This document shows positions 38,555-53,468 of a DNA stretch of 64,000 nt, one piece after another. This DNA comes from Amblyornis subalaris (Eukaryota; Chordata; Aves; Passeriformes; Ptilonorhynchidae), in NCBI GenBank assembly GCA_018881555.1, contig JACAXG010000031.1, forward strand, positions 6,569,127 through 6,633,126, in the 5' to 3' direction. Every line of letters starts with the position of its first letter. The first letter of the stretch is position 1. A model generated the notes under the pieces. That model was not told the DNA's origin. It ran no database searches and was given only the letters and a program-made list of their open reading frames with translations. Both the position numbers and the translations under genes were made by a program.

Positions 38555-41500
38555 TTCTAGGTGAACTAAATATATATTTAAGGGAAATACAGCCACATGT
38601 GTGCCATATAAAATCAGCTACTGTGCGGTGATTATCTGGTGGAATTTAATTCCTAGCTTGCTGGTAATCTCTTCCTACACGGAAAGGCAGAAAACATTTC
38701 GTCATTACCTTTAGCATTCCTTCTGTGAGAATCTGTAAGAAAACACATGTCAGATGAAATAAGAACATTCTTTGTATGTGATTTAATGGCAATTAACTCA
38801 CTGGCCATCTTCTAAGTCCTTAATTAAAGTGATGGGTTTGTATGTAGCTTTGTTCCAGTATTGACAGACTTGTCTGCCCAAGACCATTTAATGAATCACC
38901 TCACCATTGAAAATAATGGCCATCTCCCGTAACTAAAGCATCGCTAAACTTCTCTGTCTGTCTTCTCTNTGCTGGAACAGGCTTATTCTTCATGCCTTTC
39001 CACCTTCACTGCACCATTATTATTGCCACTGTGTGTTACTGTTGCCTCTTATGTGATAGATGAGCAGGAAGTCTATTTAAATTGTATGTACTGTAATTGG
39101 CCTGAAAAAAGAGTTGAACAAAGTTGCCTCCCTAGTTTGAAATTCAGAATTTTGCACATTTCGTGTTGCAGGTTTTGTATGTTTCCTACTTTAAATATTG
39201 TTGTTATAATAGAACAGGTGGGGATTTTTTTCTAATGTAAAATGTTAAATTCCTGGATTAATAAAACATACCTCTATTACACTCTGTACAAAATATTTGT
39301 CAGAAGGAGTAATTAAAATTAATTAATGCTTCTGGTAAAGGTGTAATTGTGCCCTAAAGGTATTGAACACTGGACTGGAAGATGTTTTTTAAGAGCTTCC
39401 AACAAAGTAAAGAAAACAAATTTCTTTCAAAGCAAGACTGCTTTGAGAGTCGACCCATATCATTGCAGCTTGCCTCTTACACTTATTGATCATTTCTTGT
39501 CTTCCCAAAAGGAACTCCACAGTCTCTCCAGGAAGCATTATCAGCTCCAAGCTGTTCCTCTTGGCGACTGCGCTCTGACCACATGCTAAATTATTACTCC
39601 TCATACATAAAATATAGGATGGAGGAGTTGGTCATGTGTGCTCCTCCCGTCCCCAGATGTTACATTACGATATGCTTACCCAGAATAATGTCACAGCCTT
39701 TAATTATTTACAGAAGTCAGAGTAGCAGCCAGTGTAATGATGATGGTGTTTGCCGTATCTATAGTCCTTCTATCTGAGGAATGTAAAGTACTCTACAAAC
39801 ACTAGTTAAACAAGTGTTATCTTTCCATCACTACTACTAAGTGGCCCTACTGGAATAATCAGCCTGCTATTAACTGAATTTTCTCTCTTCTCCAGTCATA
39901 TTTAACATGCTGAAATAATTGACATATTTACTGTGTGCTCTTATTTCCCCTGTTCCTTTTGCTTTGTACCTTACTCCTTCAGGACTAGTTTTGAAGGAGG
40001 GAACTTGATTTTTAAAGAATGTTTGTTCTCTAACTGTGAAACTGAAAAAAAACAAAAAAAATCATTTCATAGGAAGGTTGTTTTACAAATAGTTTAAGAA
40101 TTTGTAAGAGGTCAGTCTCCAAAGCCAGGCTCTCTAAGGTCCCGTCTCAATGCGTGTTGCAGAGTAGCTGGAGAACATGCTGCTTTCTCGAATGTTTGTA
40201 GAGTTGCCAGAACACCTTTTAGGCAGAGGGAGAAATAGAATCTTAAAAAATTGTTTGGCAGTAGTGATAGGAAACCCTGTATGGTTCTAAAGCTTCTTGG
40301 CAATATTGCATAACTCTTCTGTCTAGGAAAAATATAAAAGTTGCAGACAGCTTTTATCTAACCTGACAGGGTGCAGTAAAATGTGGTACTCACAGCTCAG
40401 GAGGTGCTATCTCTCCAAATGCTGCCAAAATATATTGCTGTGCCACAATACAGGGCTGCTTTATTAAACTCCCTAAATGAGAAAGTGGGATGGGATTTAC
40501 ACATTTCCTGTCTCACTATCCAGAAGTACCTCTGTTCCCTTTCTTAGGGAAAACCATGTACTTGTAGGATATTCACTTTACGATCTGAGACCTCATATCA
40601 CTCGTTTNCTTGAAAGGTGTGATGGAGCAAAANCAACAGAAAAGGTTTTCCCTGTGGCTTTGCTGGTTGTTGCTGATGGGCATTTTGTAAACTTTGGTGT
40701 TGCTAAGTCAAGAAGTCATCCGAAGGCCCAGGCTACGAGGAGATGCACTCTTCGCCAANCAGAAAAACAATGCCAGTCCTTTCCCTAGCAGATGTCAGAG
40801 TAACATCATAATCTCATGTTTGAAAAGGCAAGGGAGCATGGAGCATCTTCTAGGTTGTAACTTCGTCACCAATGCCTGTCCTGGAAGAATTTCCAAAATC
40901 TGTCCTTCCAGTTTCTGCTGTGTTTCTGAATCTTCTGAGATAGGNGAAGAGTATTTGAACAGAAATAACTTTATGTTGTGTTCCCATTCTTTAATGTGAT
41001 CATCGTGCTTGACAAAGGATACATATTATGTAGCAAAAAAAAAGTACAAGGGTAGATTTATGCTTAAAATTTGTAGTATTTCTTCAGCTTGGTAAAATTG
41101 ACTAAAAGCATAACAGAAGGTCTGAGGCATAAGGAAAAGAAATCAAATTTCATATTTTCGAATCTTACACACATTAAATTCCTTTTGCAATGATTTTTAA
41201 GCTGTACTGTGTTAGGTCAGCTCTGTTACTTGCCTCTTCTGGGGAATCTCTGCATATGTTCCTGAGTGCAATAACATCTCTTTTTTTTTTCCAATTTTTT
41301 TTGTAGCTTTTCAGTAGTATGAAAGAATTACATTATGCTCTTGGGAACCGTTAATGGTTTTGATTCAGTAAAGCACTTTTTGTATGAACAGATAACATTT
41401 ATCATTTGCTTAATAACTGTCAATTTATGTGCTAATGTTGAATAATCAAAAGTAAGAGAGAGAAAACACATTTGGTTATTTAACAATGCCATTCGAGTGT

Positions 41501-42424
41501 TTGTAGTCTTTTAAGAAAGTCTATATAATTATACATGCGAGAGAGACATTGGCAGCACAGGTATTCAGAAAGAATTTGTTTGCTTGTTGAAAAAAGGATA
41601 TGTTTGACAAAAGCTTAATTGTTGTTTTCCCATACCTGTGCCAAGGAATAGGAGTGCTGCAGTCAGTGTGGTGCTTTGTGCATTCACCCAAGTGTCTCTG
41701 CATCCAGTGGAGAATGCTCCCAGAATCCTCATTCTTGAAGAGACCTTTCAGAGATCCACATTTACGTTCTGCGGTGCATCATGTGCATTGTATCCAATTT
41801 TGGTGGTTTTTTTGCANAATTTATGCCTTGTTCTGTACAGTGTAAATGCATTTTCTGCTTTGCTTTATAGCAGGTTTTGTTTTGATGTGTAGTGAAGCGA
41901 TATCTGGCCCAGTGTAAGTAAATGGAGCNCAAGAATTGGGGAAAAAGTACAACAATCACACCTACTGCAGCAGGAATGGGAGCAGAGCCATGAATACCTA
42001 ATTGACTGTAGTGATGGCTCTGCCCATACACACATTATTTTCGAATGTGTTTTAGCAGGGCTTGGGTTTTAACTGTCACAAAGCTCAAGACCAGAATATG
42101 TTTAGAAAGGACCATTAAAGACACCGATGGCAACATGGGGGAAGCTTTCATCTCAGTCAAAGAATCTTGTGTATTGCAAGAAATCACTCTCCTTACTGTC
42201 CTCTGCAGTGTGGGAACAGTTGATTTTGTCCTTGAGATAAATTTAGGAATACATCCATGGAAATGAGAATAGTGACACTGGCTGTTGGGTCTTCTGGCTT
42301 GTCCTAGCATTGATACTCTACAAAAAGCTTTACATACAAATCTCTGCACTTTTTCCTTCCCCCTGCTGCAGTCCTTCTGATTTTTGATGTTTGAAGGGAT
42401 TGAACCCTGGCTCATATATTTTTT

Positions 42425-42428
<4 letters not shown>

Positions 42429-42460
<32 letters not shown>
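42429..42460. repeat. (AT)16 dinucleotide microsatellite
   Basis: Sixteen perfect AT units (32 bases), preceded by a short imperfect TTATAC segment. Long AT runs are length-polymorphic, can extrude as cruciforms and slow replication forks. It is the longest perfect microsatellite in the window. Confidence 0.97.
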
Positions 42461-42463
<3 letters not shown>

Positions 42464-45400
42464 ATGTTATTATTAAAGCACTTCTGCAACAGTTTAAGCA
42501 TAGCTGAAGCCAGTAAGTAGACAGTTTAAGAGGAAGGAAGGGGCTCTATTGGAGTTGTTCTGCAATGATTTTTAATTCTTCACAGAATTCTGGAGGCAGA
42601 TGTGGCCAAGGTCTTATAGAGAAAGTGGCTGGTTGGACTTCTGAATCACAAGGATCTTTTATGATATACAGATGGTGCCAAATTTTGGACTAAATCCATT
42701 GTGGAATTACCAAGGGACGTTGTTTTTTGGGGAAATGCTGTTTAAATGTGTCTCTGTTTGACAGGGACAAAGTATACCTCCTCATTTGCTGGAATTAAAA
42801 CTTAATTAGGCCATGTTTCTCTGAGAAGCCCTAACAACTGCGTTCTCCCTCAAAACCTGTAGGTTAATGAATAATAGAAGAGAAAGATCGAGCATGGCTA
42901 TCTAAACTTCTTTTCTTTTCACTTTTTATTCTGTACTTTCCTGGGGTATCTATTTGAAATATCAAGGGAACATCAGTAGTTTCACAATGANTAACTCTGG
43001 CTCTAAAAAAAATGCAAATGCTGTCTCGTGAAGCTATTTTTTGCTTTCAAGTAGGTAGACTTGCAACACTAGCTCGTCTCATATTTGATAGGGAATCTGC
43101 TGAACATGAGAAAATGTGCAAATGGAATGATGGTCGATATTCCACCAATAAATGCTAGACGTGGAAGTTCAAGCCCTGGTGTTCACTGAGTCATCTTGTC
43201 AGTCACGTCCGTGATCTTTCCTGTCTTTCCTAAGTGTCGTGACCACAGGTGCACAGACTTCTCTTACTCATGCACAGATGGGCAGATTGCTGTAGTGCGA
43301 CCTGGGACTCCTTGAAGCCCAAGACAGTTTTGTCAGGGATTTCTTGTCCAACTGGAAAGGAAATATGTGATAGTATCCATTTGTGCTTTGGTTATGCCCC
43401 ATCCTATATGAGCAGTCTGCAGATTTTGAAACACATTTAACTCTGGTTTCCTTGTGCTGTCTGTTACCTGTTATTAATTCCCAACACATTATTTAATCTA
43501 AGGGTTATTTGCAGATGTCTTTGATAGAGAGTTGCAAGTTTCAAAACAGGTAGGTTTCTGCACATTTCTGAAAACTGTCGTCCAGAGAGAAGCTAAAGCC
43601 TCTGTTAAGCTGGGGAAATCCAGGGAGACTCTACCATTATATGTTTTGTTGGAATCGTGTGGCTGGCTGTATTTCAGATTCACTATCGCACATGTGGCTT
43701 TTGCCTGGCCAGCAAATCACAAAAGTCCGGGTTGAAGGTTTGGAAGAACTGAGTGTGAAGTAAGTGGAGGGGGACAGGAGATCTGGGGCTTTCTGGAGAT
43801 ACAGGGAAGGTCTGAACGGTATTGGAAATACTACCCATCATTTTCCCTCAGTTTCCCTTGCTGTGTTTTCCTATTTGTTGTCCATCTCCTTTACATAGTA
43901 CATAAAATTCTCTGATAAAAAGCTGTTCAAAACAAATATTCTTGTAATATCTGTATCTGTGCTGACATGCACATAAGGCATTAATGGAGAAGGAATGACA
44001 CATTGGTACGCAATTAAACAAAATCCTATTTATTTTAAACAATCATGTAGGAAGTGCAGTTCAGTAAAGAAAACTGTCTTTCAGAAGGTTGTGAACATCA
44101 CTCTTTGCAACATTACTCTATCCCACTGAATTTTGTACAACAATATTTTTTAAAATATTTTTTAAAATCTTTTGTTAGGTTGTTTATGTAAGTGATTTCA
44201 ATGGGCAGATAGGTTTGTTGAGGCAAAGCAATACTTAAACTCTAGGCCTTGCATGCCAGTGTGAACTAATTAAAATCATATTGTGCAATAGGTCAAGAGA
44301 TCAGGAAGCTTGCCTTTTAATTAGAAGAGATAGTTATAAATAAAACTTTGTTGTTGGAAAGGAAGAGCAAAATTAAGAAAAAGATCTAGATGTGAGAAAA
44401 ATAAATCAGGACCCCGGGTCTCTGCTGAAAGCTGCATTAAAAGTCCCCCCTTTCTCTTTTGACTCTCACCGTGTTATGTAGAGAGAGACTTGAGGCTTCA
44501 GGTTGTCCCTCATTAAGGATCTTTGGACTCATCTCTGTGCTGGCAGTGCCTGCCTATGTTGTGCATACCTCAGTCCTCAGATAACAAATAATAGCCTGGC
44601 CTCCCCAAACGGAGTCTGACAGNAGAATTCAGATCTGGTTTGTATTTGCTGTCAGCTTAGACCTTTCATCCTCCTTAATACTTTAGCTACACCTATTTTT
44701 TGTGGTTCTTGCTATCACCGCAAATGGGCATCTTGCCAAACTGGATAGGTGTCGTCTTGGGACTGTTTTCACATGAGCCTTTTGTGCCAGTTATTGTTTA
44801 GCTTTTGCTCTTCCATCTTAATAATTGAAAAACATTTATTTTCAATAACATGTAGGTGTTGGGTGTTGTTTTACCCTGGAGCATAAACATAATTAGTAAA
44901 AATAATAACAATAAACAGATTTTAGATGGTGGAACAGCTCCTCAACTTTTTCTGTAGATTTTCATCACTTCAGAAGGATGGAAGGCAGATCTAGTTCAAC
45001 CATGCATTTGTTTTGTAAAGGGAACCTGAGCAGGGGGTGGAAATGCATACCCTTGAGGGTCCAAGCCAGCCTAATTTATTCTCTGACTCTGTGAAAGCAT
45101 ATATGTTGAAAATAAAAGGCATTAATAATACTAAAGCTTGTAAATCTAAGATGTCCATTTATCAAAGCAAAAGATACTGTCTTTCCATAGGACCATGACC
45201 AGCTTTTCTTTACAATGTGATGCTGGTTATACTGGAATATGGGGGATATTTATGGCGTGGGACTGTAAGTTAAGTTAACCATAGGTCTTCTGGAGACTGT
45301 CTTGTAAAATGTTTCACCAGCATATTCTCATTGCTTTCAGTTTGACCTGAGATGTGTATTTCACAAGTACTTTGCCGTGTAAAATGTTATGTATAATATT

Positions 45401-46149
45401 GTGAAAGCGGGGAAGGCTTACTTTTCTCCATTTTGCCATCAGAAGTAACTAGAAGTATAGCACTAGATTATTTGTGTAAGTCTTCTTGAAGCTCTGAAAG
45501 AGGTTCTCTATCCTGCCCTCAGTCTCGTTGGCTCCCGACGCTTCATCCTTAACATCACCACTGCAAGTAGAACATATTAGTCATTGTAAGACAGGGCTTG
45601 TTTATGCCTGTACCCTGGGGTGACTGCTGAATGTTTTTGTTCTGCCATTGCTCAGTTGTTTGTTAGTGCCTGTTTACAACTAAAACCTTAAGGGATGAAT
45701 ATCCTATCGTGCTGGCTTCTGTGTGTGGCTGGTGCAGAGCTGGAGTTTGATGTGAATTGTTACTTTGATCTTTTGAACTTTGATTCCTACAGGTTGTGGG
45801 ACTCGGTACCAAATACAGAGATGTGTTTTATTTGGGTGTGAGAATAGGGCTTTTCCCCTTTATTTGGAGGTACACTAACTCAGGCTGAGTGGCTGAAAGT
45901 CTGAAAAATTGAAATAAATTTCAACTCAAATCAATACAAGTTGCATTCACCTTGCTCTTTATAGTTAGGGCCTAGCATATGCTTTTGAAGGAAATCCCCT
46001 GACTCTCCTCACTGCTTTGGTATTTAGCATTATCACGTACCTTGGAGCACATGAAGTAGGTTTCGTTTTGGTAAAAGTAGGCTGGAGAAAGTGTCCCTAA
46101 TGCACTGGGAAACTGGCATTCAGCCCTAGGACCAGACAAGACCTAGCCC

Positions 46150-46186
46150 AAAATAAAAATAAATAAAAAACCCAAACAAACAAAAA
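46150..46186 (+). repeat. A-rich low-complexity run
   Basis: A-rich sequence with AAAT and CAAA units (AATAAAAATAAATAAAAAA followed by CCCAAACAAACAAAAA). It could be the remnant tail of an old retroposed sequence, but I recognise no body upstream and see no flanking duplication. Confidence 0.7.
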
Positions 46187-48291
46187 CCCTCTCTACCATC
46201 AAAAAGCTCCTGAACTGTGTCTAGTATTTATACAACAGACTCTCACCACCAGCTGTTTTACTCCACAGGTGTGCTCTTATCGGTCCTCTGTATTTGCTAA
46301 TGAAGATGTACCCAAAGTGGTAAATTTTAATAGAAAAATGCAGATGAGTCTTAATATCCCCTTTGTATAGATGGCTGTTCACAACGCCTTGCCCAATTCA
46401 CCATAGTCTCTTCTCATAATCCGGCGTACAACTTGCTATTTGCAAGCCTTTGACTACTAAGAAAGTAAGTAGGCAAAGCTATTTTTAAAAGTATGTTTTC
46501 TGAGAGTGGGTGGAGTAATAGTAAGAATTATGTTGAACTTTATTCTGTATTTGACACCACTGATATAAACTATTAAGATTTTTTTTTCTTTTTCTAAATA
46601 TGGGTAAAGATTTTTGTGCTATAAATGTTTCCAGGAAGGAGGACAAACTTGAAGAGGAATTTATTCCCAGGGTCCATCACTGATACAGTCTTTGGAGCTT
46701 CAGATCTTCAGCCAGTGTTACCTGTCCTCTCACTTTGTCGTATCAGAGTGGTTGGTCCTTTCTAATGGTATTGGGCTGCAGTTTATGTGTGAACCACCTA
46801 TGGTTAAAAACCCAGTAAATTTAATGACTCTGACTTAAACATTCCAATGTAACTTTTCAGAAACAGATTAACTCTTTGTGATTTTACTTTCTCTGCAAGC
46901 TTTTTAAACTGGAACCTACCATCTCTTTTTGAACAATGCTATAAATATACCTCATTCCTCCTCCTCCCTTTAATGAAAGTTGGAAAAGAAAACCTGGAGG
47001 CTTAAGTATAATACCAAATATCACAGGAGAGATATTGTTCAGTCTTTCTACTCAAGATTATGTGTACTTTCTTTAAAAACTGTATTTTTATATATTGGAA
47101 ATACGCACATTTGAACATGTTTACTACAACTTTAATTGGCTAATTGCAGCTGCTTTTTCATTTTAAAGCCATGTCTCAGTGCTCTTGTATTGTTTTGTTA
47201 ATATTGCTCAAACTGCAGAGCGCTTGAGATGCTTTGGCCAAAGTGTTGTTCAGAATTACCTCTTTAAAAAATCAGTTAATATTGATCCATATCCATGGAA
47301 CGTTGCTATGGAATTGATGCTTTACTCGTTAATCACTGCAGACTGCATCTCACAGTGTTGGCACTGTGACTTGTTTGTTACATGTGACGATCACTTTATA
47401 AATGTCAATAAAATCAAGACAAAAACCTCTAGTACAACTGGAACTAGCAACTCAGTATTTTCCTCATTATTTTTGGCAGCAAAGCAGTCTTACAAAGCAA
47501 TATGCAATGAAACACCAGCCAACTGAGTCCCACACTGTGGCTATAATTACATATTTTTGTTTGCTAATCAGTAGAATTTTTCTGTGTACACTATTATACT
47601 TTAATGGTTCTGTTGCAACACCAAATTTACTACAATGTTCTCTTGAAGAAAATGGCATATAATGATTTTGTATTTACTACAAGAAGATATTAAACTAAAT
47701 AATACATAATGATGCTACACAGATTAACCAGCTCTTTAGTTCTTCTGTTCCTTATCTATCCTTTAATGGTGTTTTAGGACAAACATAAAGTTATTTGGGA
47801 GGGAATTACCAGAATTACCGAACTGGTAAATATAGCCATCTGCGTGGGATGTCTTGTTTCTTACTTGAAAACTATTAGATTGTAAATTTAAGCTGTGCTT
47901 AGTACTTTAATTTCCCTTCCCACAACTCGTGGAGCATAAGGAGGGTTGCAGCCCGCTCAGATAAGTAATAAGTTCATTAATTACAGGTTTACCTTTTTTG
48001 TAGGTTGAAAAAGTTGGTGTGGGACTTGATTAAACAAGCTGTTGTGGTGTGGCCCTGTGGAGGGCTGGGCAGGGAAGGGCTCAGAGAAGCTCCCCGTGCA
48101 GCTTCTGGAATCAGAGTCTTCCATTGACTCTAAAGGTCGTTTGCTGTTACCAGGCTTTGTGTCCTTCTCCTTTTCTTTATATTATGTCTGTCCGAAGTGA
48201 TTGCACTGCAAATAACCCCCAAATACNGTGGGCAATGTGGAAGGCACGTTATCTCAAGCTCTTCCCATTAGCTTGTTTTTATTTCTGACAG

Positions 48292-48307
48292 TAAATAAAT
48301 AAATAAA
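48292..48307 (+). repeat. (TAAA)4 microsatellite
   Basis: Four perfect TAAA units. It is short, and it supplies overlapping AATAAA hexamers that are probably incidental. Confidence 0.85.
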
Positions 48308-51300
48308 CACTCAAGGGTTTTTATTCCTTTTCTTTTTGTTCATGGTTATTCTGTCACTTTATTTCCACTTGATCATTATGAATATATATATCTGACAATC
48401 TTNAGTTAGTATAAGGCTTTTCCGTTTACCTTGGAAACAGAATTTTGCTGTCAGAGGCAGTCTGTCCAGGAGTGGAAAAGGGAGGCATGGTCTGATGATG
48501 GCAGCTTGCCCCCTTTACTGCAGATACAGTTAATTATGTGTGAAGGTTGTGTTGATGCCTCTGATATTTTTATAGATTTGTCAGATTCTGCGATGCAATC
48601 TGACATATTAGTGAGAGTAAATAGTTTCTCTTCTGCNTTTGATTTGCAGTGTGAGTCTGTATCAGAATACGATACTGGTTTTATAGGGGAAGTTGTACTT
48701 AATGTATGTGATATATTTGCATGTGGCTGAAAAACATTTGATATTTCAGCATTGCTGAATGTTGATTGCGTCCTAGATGTTGTAAGTTATCTTTCNGCGA
48801 GATCTTTCAAGTTATCTTTGTCGTGATTGTGCTGCACATATGATTTGTCACAGCCTCTCAACTAAAGGAAATAATATTCGAGACTTTTTGTGGNTAATTA
48901 TTTCTCAGGTTTGTGTTAAAATGCTGTCTGAAAGAATCTTGTTCATACATAATTTTCCGGTTAATGTAGTGTTTACCTTTTTCTTCCCTTGTATTTATTC
49001 CATTAGAATACATTGTAATGTGTTCAATTGGATTTACCTATTGCAAGGCAATTTTTGTATAATTAATACTGTTAATTAATCTGGTTTGAAACAGCATTCC
49101 AAATTGAGAGGANGTTTCTGTGATTGCAGACTGAGAAGTATGTCGACCAGGTTTCCTCCCTTCAGTGGTTCATGATAAAAGTAAATCAGCACAAGTGAAA
49201 ATGGTCCAGGAAATAAGAAAACCAGCTGCTGCTCAGTAAATAGCTTGGAGTTTTCCNATAGCCCGTTAAGCCTTGCTGCCAGCCAGAGAGTATCTCCTTT
49301 GTTGATACTCAGTCTTACTCCTTCGTACATTCCAGCTGCTGCCCTAATGCAGAGTTTCTACGATCCTCCTGGTTTTTTTAAGTCCCTTTTGAAGTATGCC
49401 CAGCACTGAATGTTCTTTGCTTCTGTAACTGACCTTTCCTCTGGTGCTTTCTTCACCCTCTCTCTNTCTCGCAGATGGTGCATCACAGAAGCCTCCACGA
49501 AGATTCCGTGCTGCNGCACGGTCGAACTAAACCCGTATGGGTTAGAGGGGAAGGGAAGAGATGACTCTTAAAAACAAACAATCAAATTGCTTACAAAAGG
49601 TGTNTAGAATGTAATATTTGAAGTCGTAAGTGATGAAAGTTTTTTCTTGGCAGATCTGCCCACCTTTCTTTTGAAGGATTTCTCAGGGAAGTGGAGCTAT
49701 TCACCTTGCACCATGTACCTCCTTTGTCTGGCTCAGGCTCAGTGTCTTCTCCCAGGCTTTCTCAGAAGCTTTAATGTATTCTTTTATTCCAGCAGTGATG
49801 TATAGTGTTCTGGTGCTTGGTGCACCCTATGGCTAAAGAGAAAAATCACCTTCTTTTGTGTTTGGATTAGTTATATTTAATTAGAAGTCGTATTTCCTTA
49901 TGGAAGCCCTTGGGCTTCAAATCCCCAAACACTTATGTGAGAATGTCTTCCTTCCATGTTCTCTGACAAGAAGGGCTTAGATCACCTCAACTTGCACATT
50001 CGTGATGAAAGAATGGTTAACCTTATACATTTTTTTTTTTTTTAAATTTTCACTATACCTTTAAAATTCTTTGGAATGACATGCCAACAGCCTTTTGGGC
50101 TGTGAGGATGCGTCANTGTTATAAGGCTCCCTTTTACACAGTCATTTTACAATTATTACTTGATAGCCTGCTCCGTCTAAATCCTTGACCTGTGCCTGTC
50201 AGCTGCTGGCTGATCGTAGTGAATAAATTTGTATAATCACTGCATGATGACTGCTTAATAACTGTACTCCAAATATGCAAATACCTATTCTGGCTTAATA
50301 CAATTCATCTGCCGTGACCAGCCCNTGCATTTAGTATTTTTGAAACATTTGCAAGTAATGGAGCACACCATTGCAGTCTCCTGTCTTTTCCTGCCCAGCC
50401 CTAAAATGCTGAAACCCACAGAGAAGAAAAANATGTATTACAAAATATCAAAAGAAAAATAGATATCAAACAACAGAGATGAAGCACTTATCTGTATGTG
50501 TTGTAAATGAGAGGAAAAAAAACCCCAAACAAACACTTCCTTAAGGATTATAGAAAGTTTTTCTATTTTCATTTTGTTTTTCTAGGTTAGCAGTGTGCCT
50601 TTACTCAGATTAACCTGCGGTATTAATTTCCTTGTCTGCATTACACAGAAGATTACGTAAAATTCAAAGATACAAATTCAAATGCTTGTTTGAGTCTGAG
50701 ACACTCACAAAATTCTCACCAAAAAAACCCCTCACCAAACCAAGCCAAAAGATCCCAAAACCACAAGATAAAAAACAAGGCCAGAGTCGTACAGAAAAGA
50801 CATCTTCCTCACGTTTGCGATCTTCCAGTGCTGAAGGGTGGAAGAATATTCNGTGGAAGCACTGGTCATTCCTATTTCTGATCTTGCCCTCTTCCTTTAA
50901 GCATTTTCTTTGGCCATCATGTGACATTGGTTGCTGAGACAGATGGACAGTAAATCTTACCAGTTTGTCCATTTCTGTGTTCTTTATTGCAGCATCAGAA
51001 CATCAGTAAACAGCTTTTTAAAAATAAAATCTGATTTTCACTGCCTTTTCAGACATGCTTTTTGTCTTATTATTAGATACTTCTTCCTTTACTTTTTCTC
51101 AGAATTTAACTTAATGTTTCCAAAGAGCAGGAGGAAGAACAGACTCTATAGTTCAATGCACTGGACAGAGCTCGGTATGACAGTAGTAGTCCGATGTCTT
51201 CAATAGCTTAATAACCATCGTGGCAAAGAGCATTTCAGGGAGGTTTTAAAAGCAATAATGTGGATATGTACTGAAAAATGAGAGTCCTGTAATAATAGCA

Positions 51301-53370
51301 CAGTAACTTGAATGAAAATCCAGGACAAAGTAGGCGTCTTAGCAATGAAATGTAGATAAACTTCTTTTGTCCTTCCAGTCGGTGCAGTGTCCAGCTGGAA
51401 ACGAAGTAGTGTGGCTGCCCAGGAGGCTGAGGGAAGGATTTTGGAGTCGCCAGACCCATTTCTTCAGGTGATACCACCTAAAAAAACCTTGCAGCTTCTT
51501 AATAGTCAGTTTGGGAAGCTGAAGGGGGCAAGTTGGGAGGAGCATGAGCTGAGTCTGGTTTAATAGCACAGAGTAGCCTGAATTTCTCCAAACTTATCAC
51601 TTCCCTTCTCGGTAAACAACAACAAGCAGTTTTTGTGCTTGCTGCCGGGAGGTATTTAGGACTTAGCTGTCTCCTTTCCATCTGGAAAAGAGTGTGGCAT
51701 GTCAGGTGTCTCAACACTAACACAATTAAGAGGAAGTGAATGGTTCCTTCACACATGCCTTAATGTCAGCAGTTTGGACTGGGAAAAACTGGAAAAGCAC
51801 TATTGGAGCCTTTCCTACTGTTTTTTCCTGCCAAAAGTGTGACATTCAGACAGGTTTATCAGCCCNGTGTTTCTCTGAGCCCTTATGCTGCTTGAGTGGG
51901 CTGACAAAAGTGTGAATCCTATTGACATTATAGCTCCATCTACAAAATTGCAGCAGAGCGCTCAAAGACTAAGAAAGGTGACGTCATAAGTGTGAGATAA
52001 AACGAGCACTTTCTTTGTTGTTTGGTTGTTTATGGAAGGAATTTGCCAGTCATCATTGCTAGCATGACAGAACAACTTTTACTTGGCTTTTTGTTTATTT
52101 TTTGTATGAGTTTCTGGTGTCCCGAGATATATAACTGAAATAAAAAATCTGCCAAAATTGTGTTTTTCCTGTTGTTTTGTGTTTTTGTCAAAGTAAGAAT
52201 AATTGGCTGTGTGCAATAAATGTAGGACACTTNAAAATTAACAGTTCCATGGGTGAGCTTTATTTTGAATTGTTGTTGATTTCTTTATCCATATGGTTTT
52301 TTTGCCAGTTTATGGCATGGACATTGATTATGTTGGATGTTTCAGCTGCTTTTGTTANGCTTGACTGTGAACTGCATTCAGATAAGGACAACCTTCTCTT
52401 AAAACAACCAGTAGGTTTTAGAATTTCATTCCCAGCAGGGAATTCACCATGGCAGGCAATTACTGGTGGTTTGTAATGCTAAATTTATAAGATTTCAGCT
52501 AAACAATACTCTAAAATACAAGTTTCCCATGTCTGACTTTACAATAAGGCTTACACCTGCCATTGTTACGAGTAGTTTTGTTCCTTGCAGTATATACTGG
52601 AATAATGGTTTTATTATGTTTTATTATTACTTTTCATTAAACTCACTCTGCAGCATGGTTGGTTGGAGCTGGGAGGACCCCAAATTTTAATTCTGGCTGC
52701 CACAAGGCCCCCTGTGCAGCCTCACAATGTTGATTCTTAAGAAAAGAAGGTGCTTTACAGAGAATGTGGGTTGACACATTAGGTGATCAGTAGCTTAAGT
52801 ATCAAGACTTGCAGGTCTCATTTTGGTCTTAAGTCAGGTGTAGGCACTAAGAGTTTCTAAAAGTAGGAATATTTAAGGAACTGTAAATGTAGATTGTGAT
52901 GAAGTGTGAACCTAATTCAGGGAACTAGCCATCTCGAAACAAATGGTTCATCTGTGCTTTTTGTGTTTAAAATGGAGAATTTTAAGGATAAAGCTTAAGA
53001 TCATGCTTTTAAACTCTGAGATTTTGGCCAGGAAATACTGTATAATTGCTAAGTATTTAAAATTAATTATGTTNGAGGCCTATAAACCAGTGCATTGATT
53101 AAAAATCTTCAGTTCATTAAACCTCCCAATGGCAGAGGCTATCTCAGTAATAAAAACTGCCGTTCCTAGCAGTGGACTGGCATCTGTGTTGTAATCTTTT
53201 TAAGATCCCCACCTTTGTTCATTAGACCAGCAGCTGTTGTCTCTTGGTGGGCAGGATTTATTTCCCCTTGACATCAGTCTCAGAGGTGCAGTTGCAACTT
53301 TGGCAGCACTTGATTCCAATGAACTTTTCAGAGGTGCTTTACCAGTTTAGTAGAATGAGGTTGGGTTTCA

Positions 53371-53468
53371 TTGTGAGGTGGTTTTTTGGTTGTTGTTGCG
53401 GGGTTCAGCGATGTTTTTTTGTGGAGTGTTTTTTTGTCTTTTTGTTTGGGTTTTTTTTTGGTTTTTTT
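53371..53468 (+). repeat. T/G-rich low-complexity stretch
   Basis: About 100 bases composed largely of T runs (up to T9) separated by G-containing units. The Phe/Val/Gly-rich + strand frames and Lys/Pro/Thr-rich minus frames over it are composition artefacts. Confidence 0.75.

Noticed and set aside
46150..46186. Poly(A) tail of a processed pseudogene
   Set aside because: The run is A-rich but interrupted by C and T units. No coding body lies upstream and no target-site duplication is visible.
48431..48730. 99-codon open frame with an acidic, Ser/Asp-rich middle
   Set aside because: No recognisable domain, no convincing acceptor or donor at its limits, and an internal N. A frame of this length is expected by chance in 64 kb.
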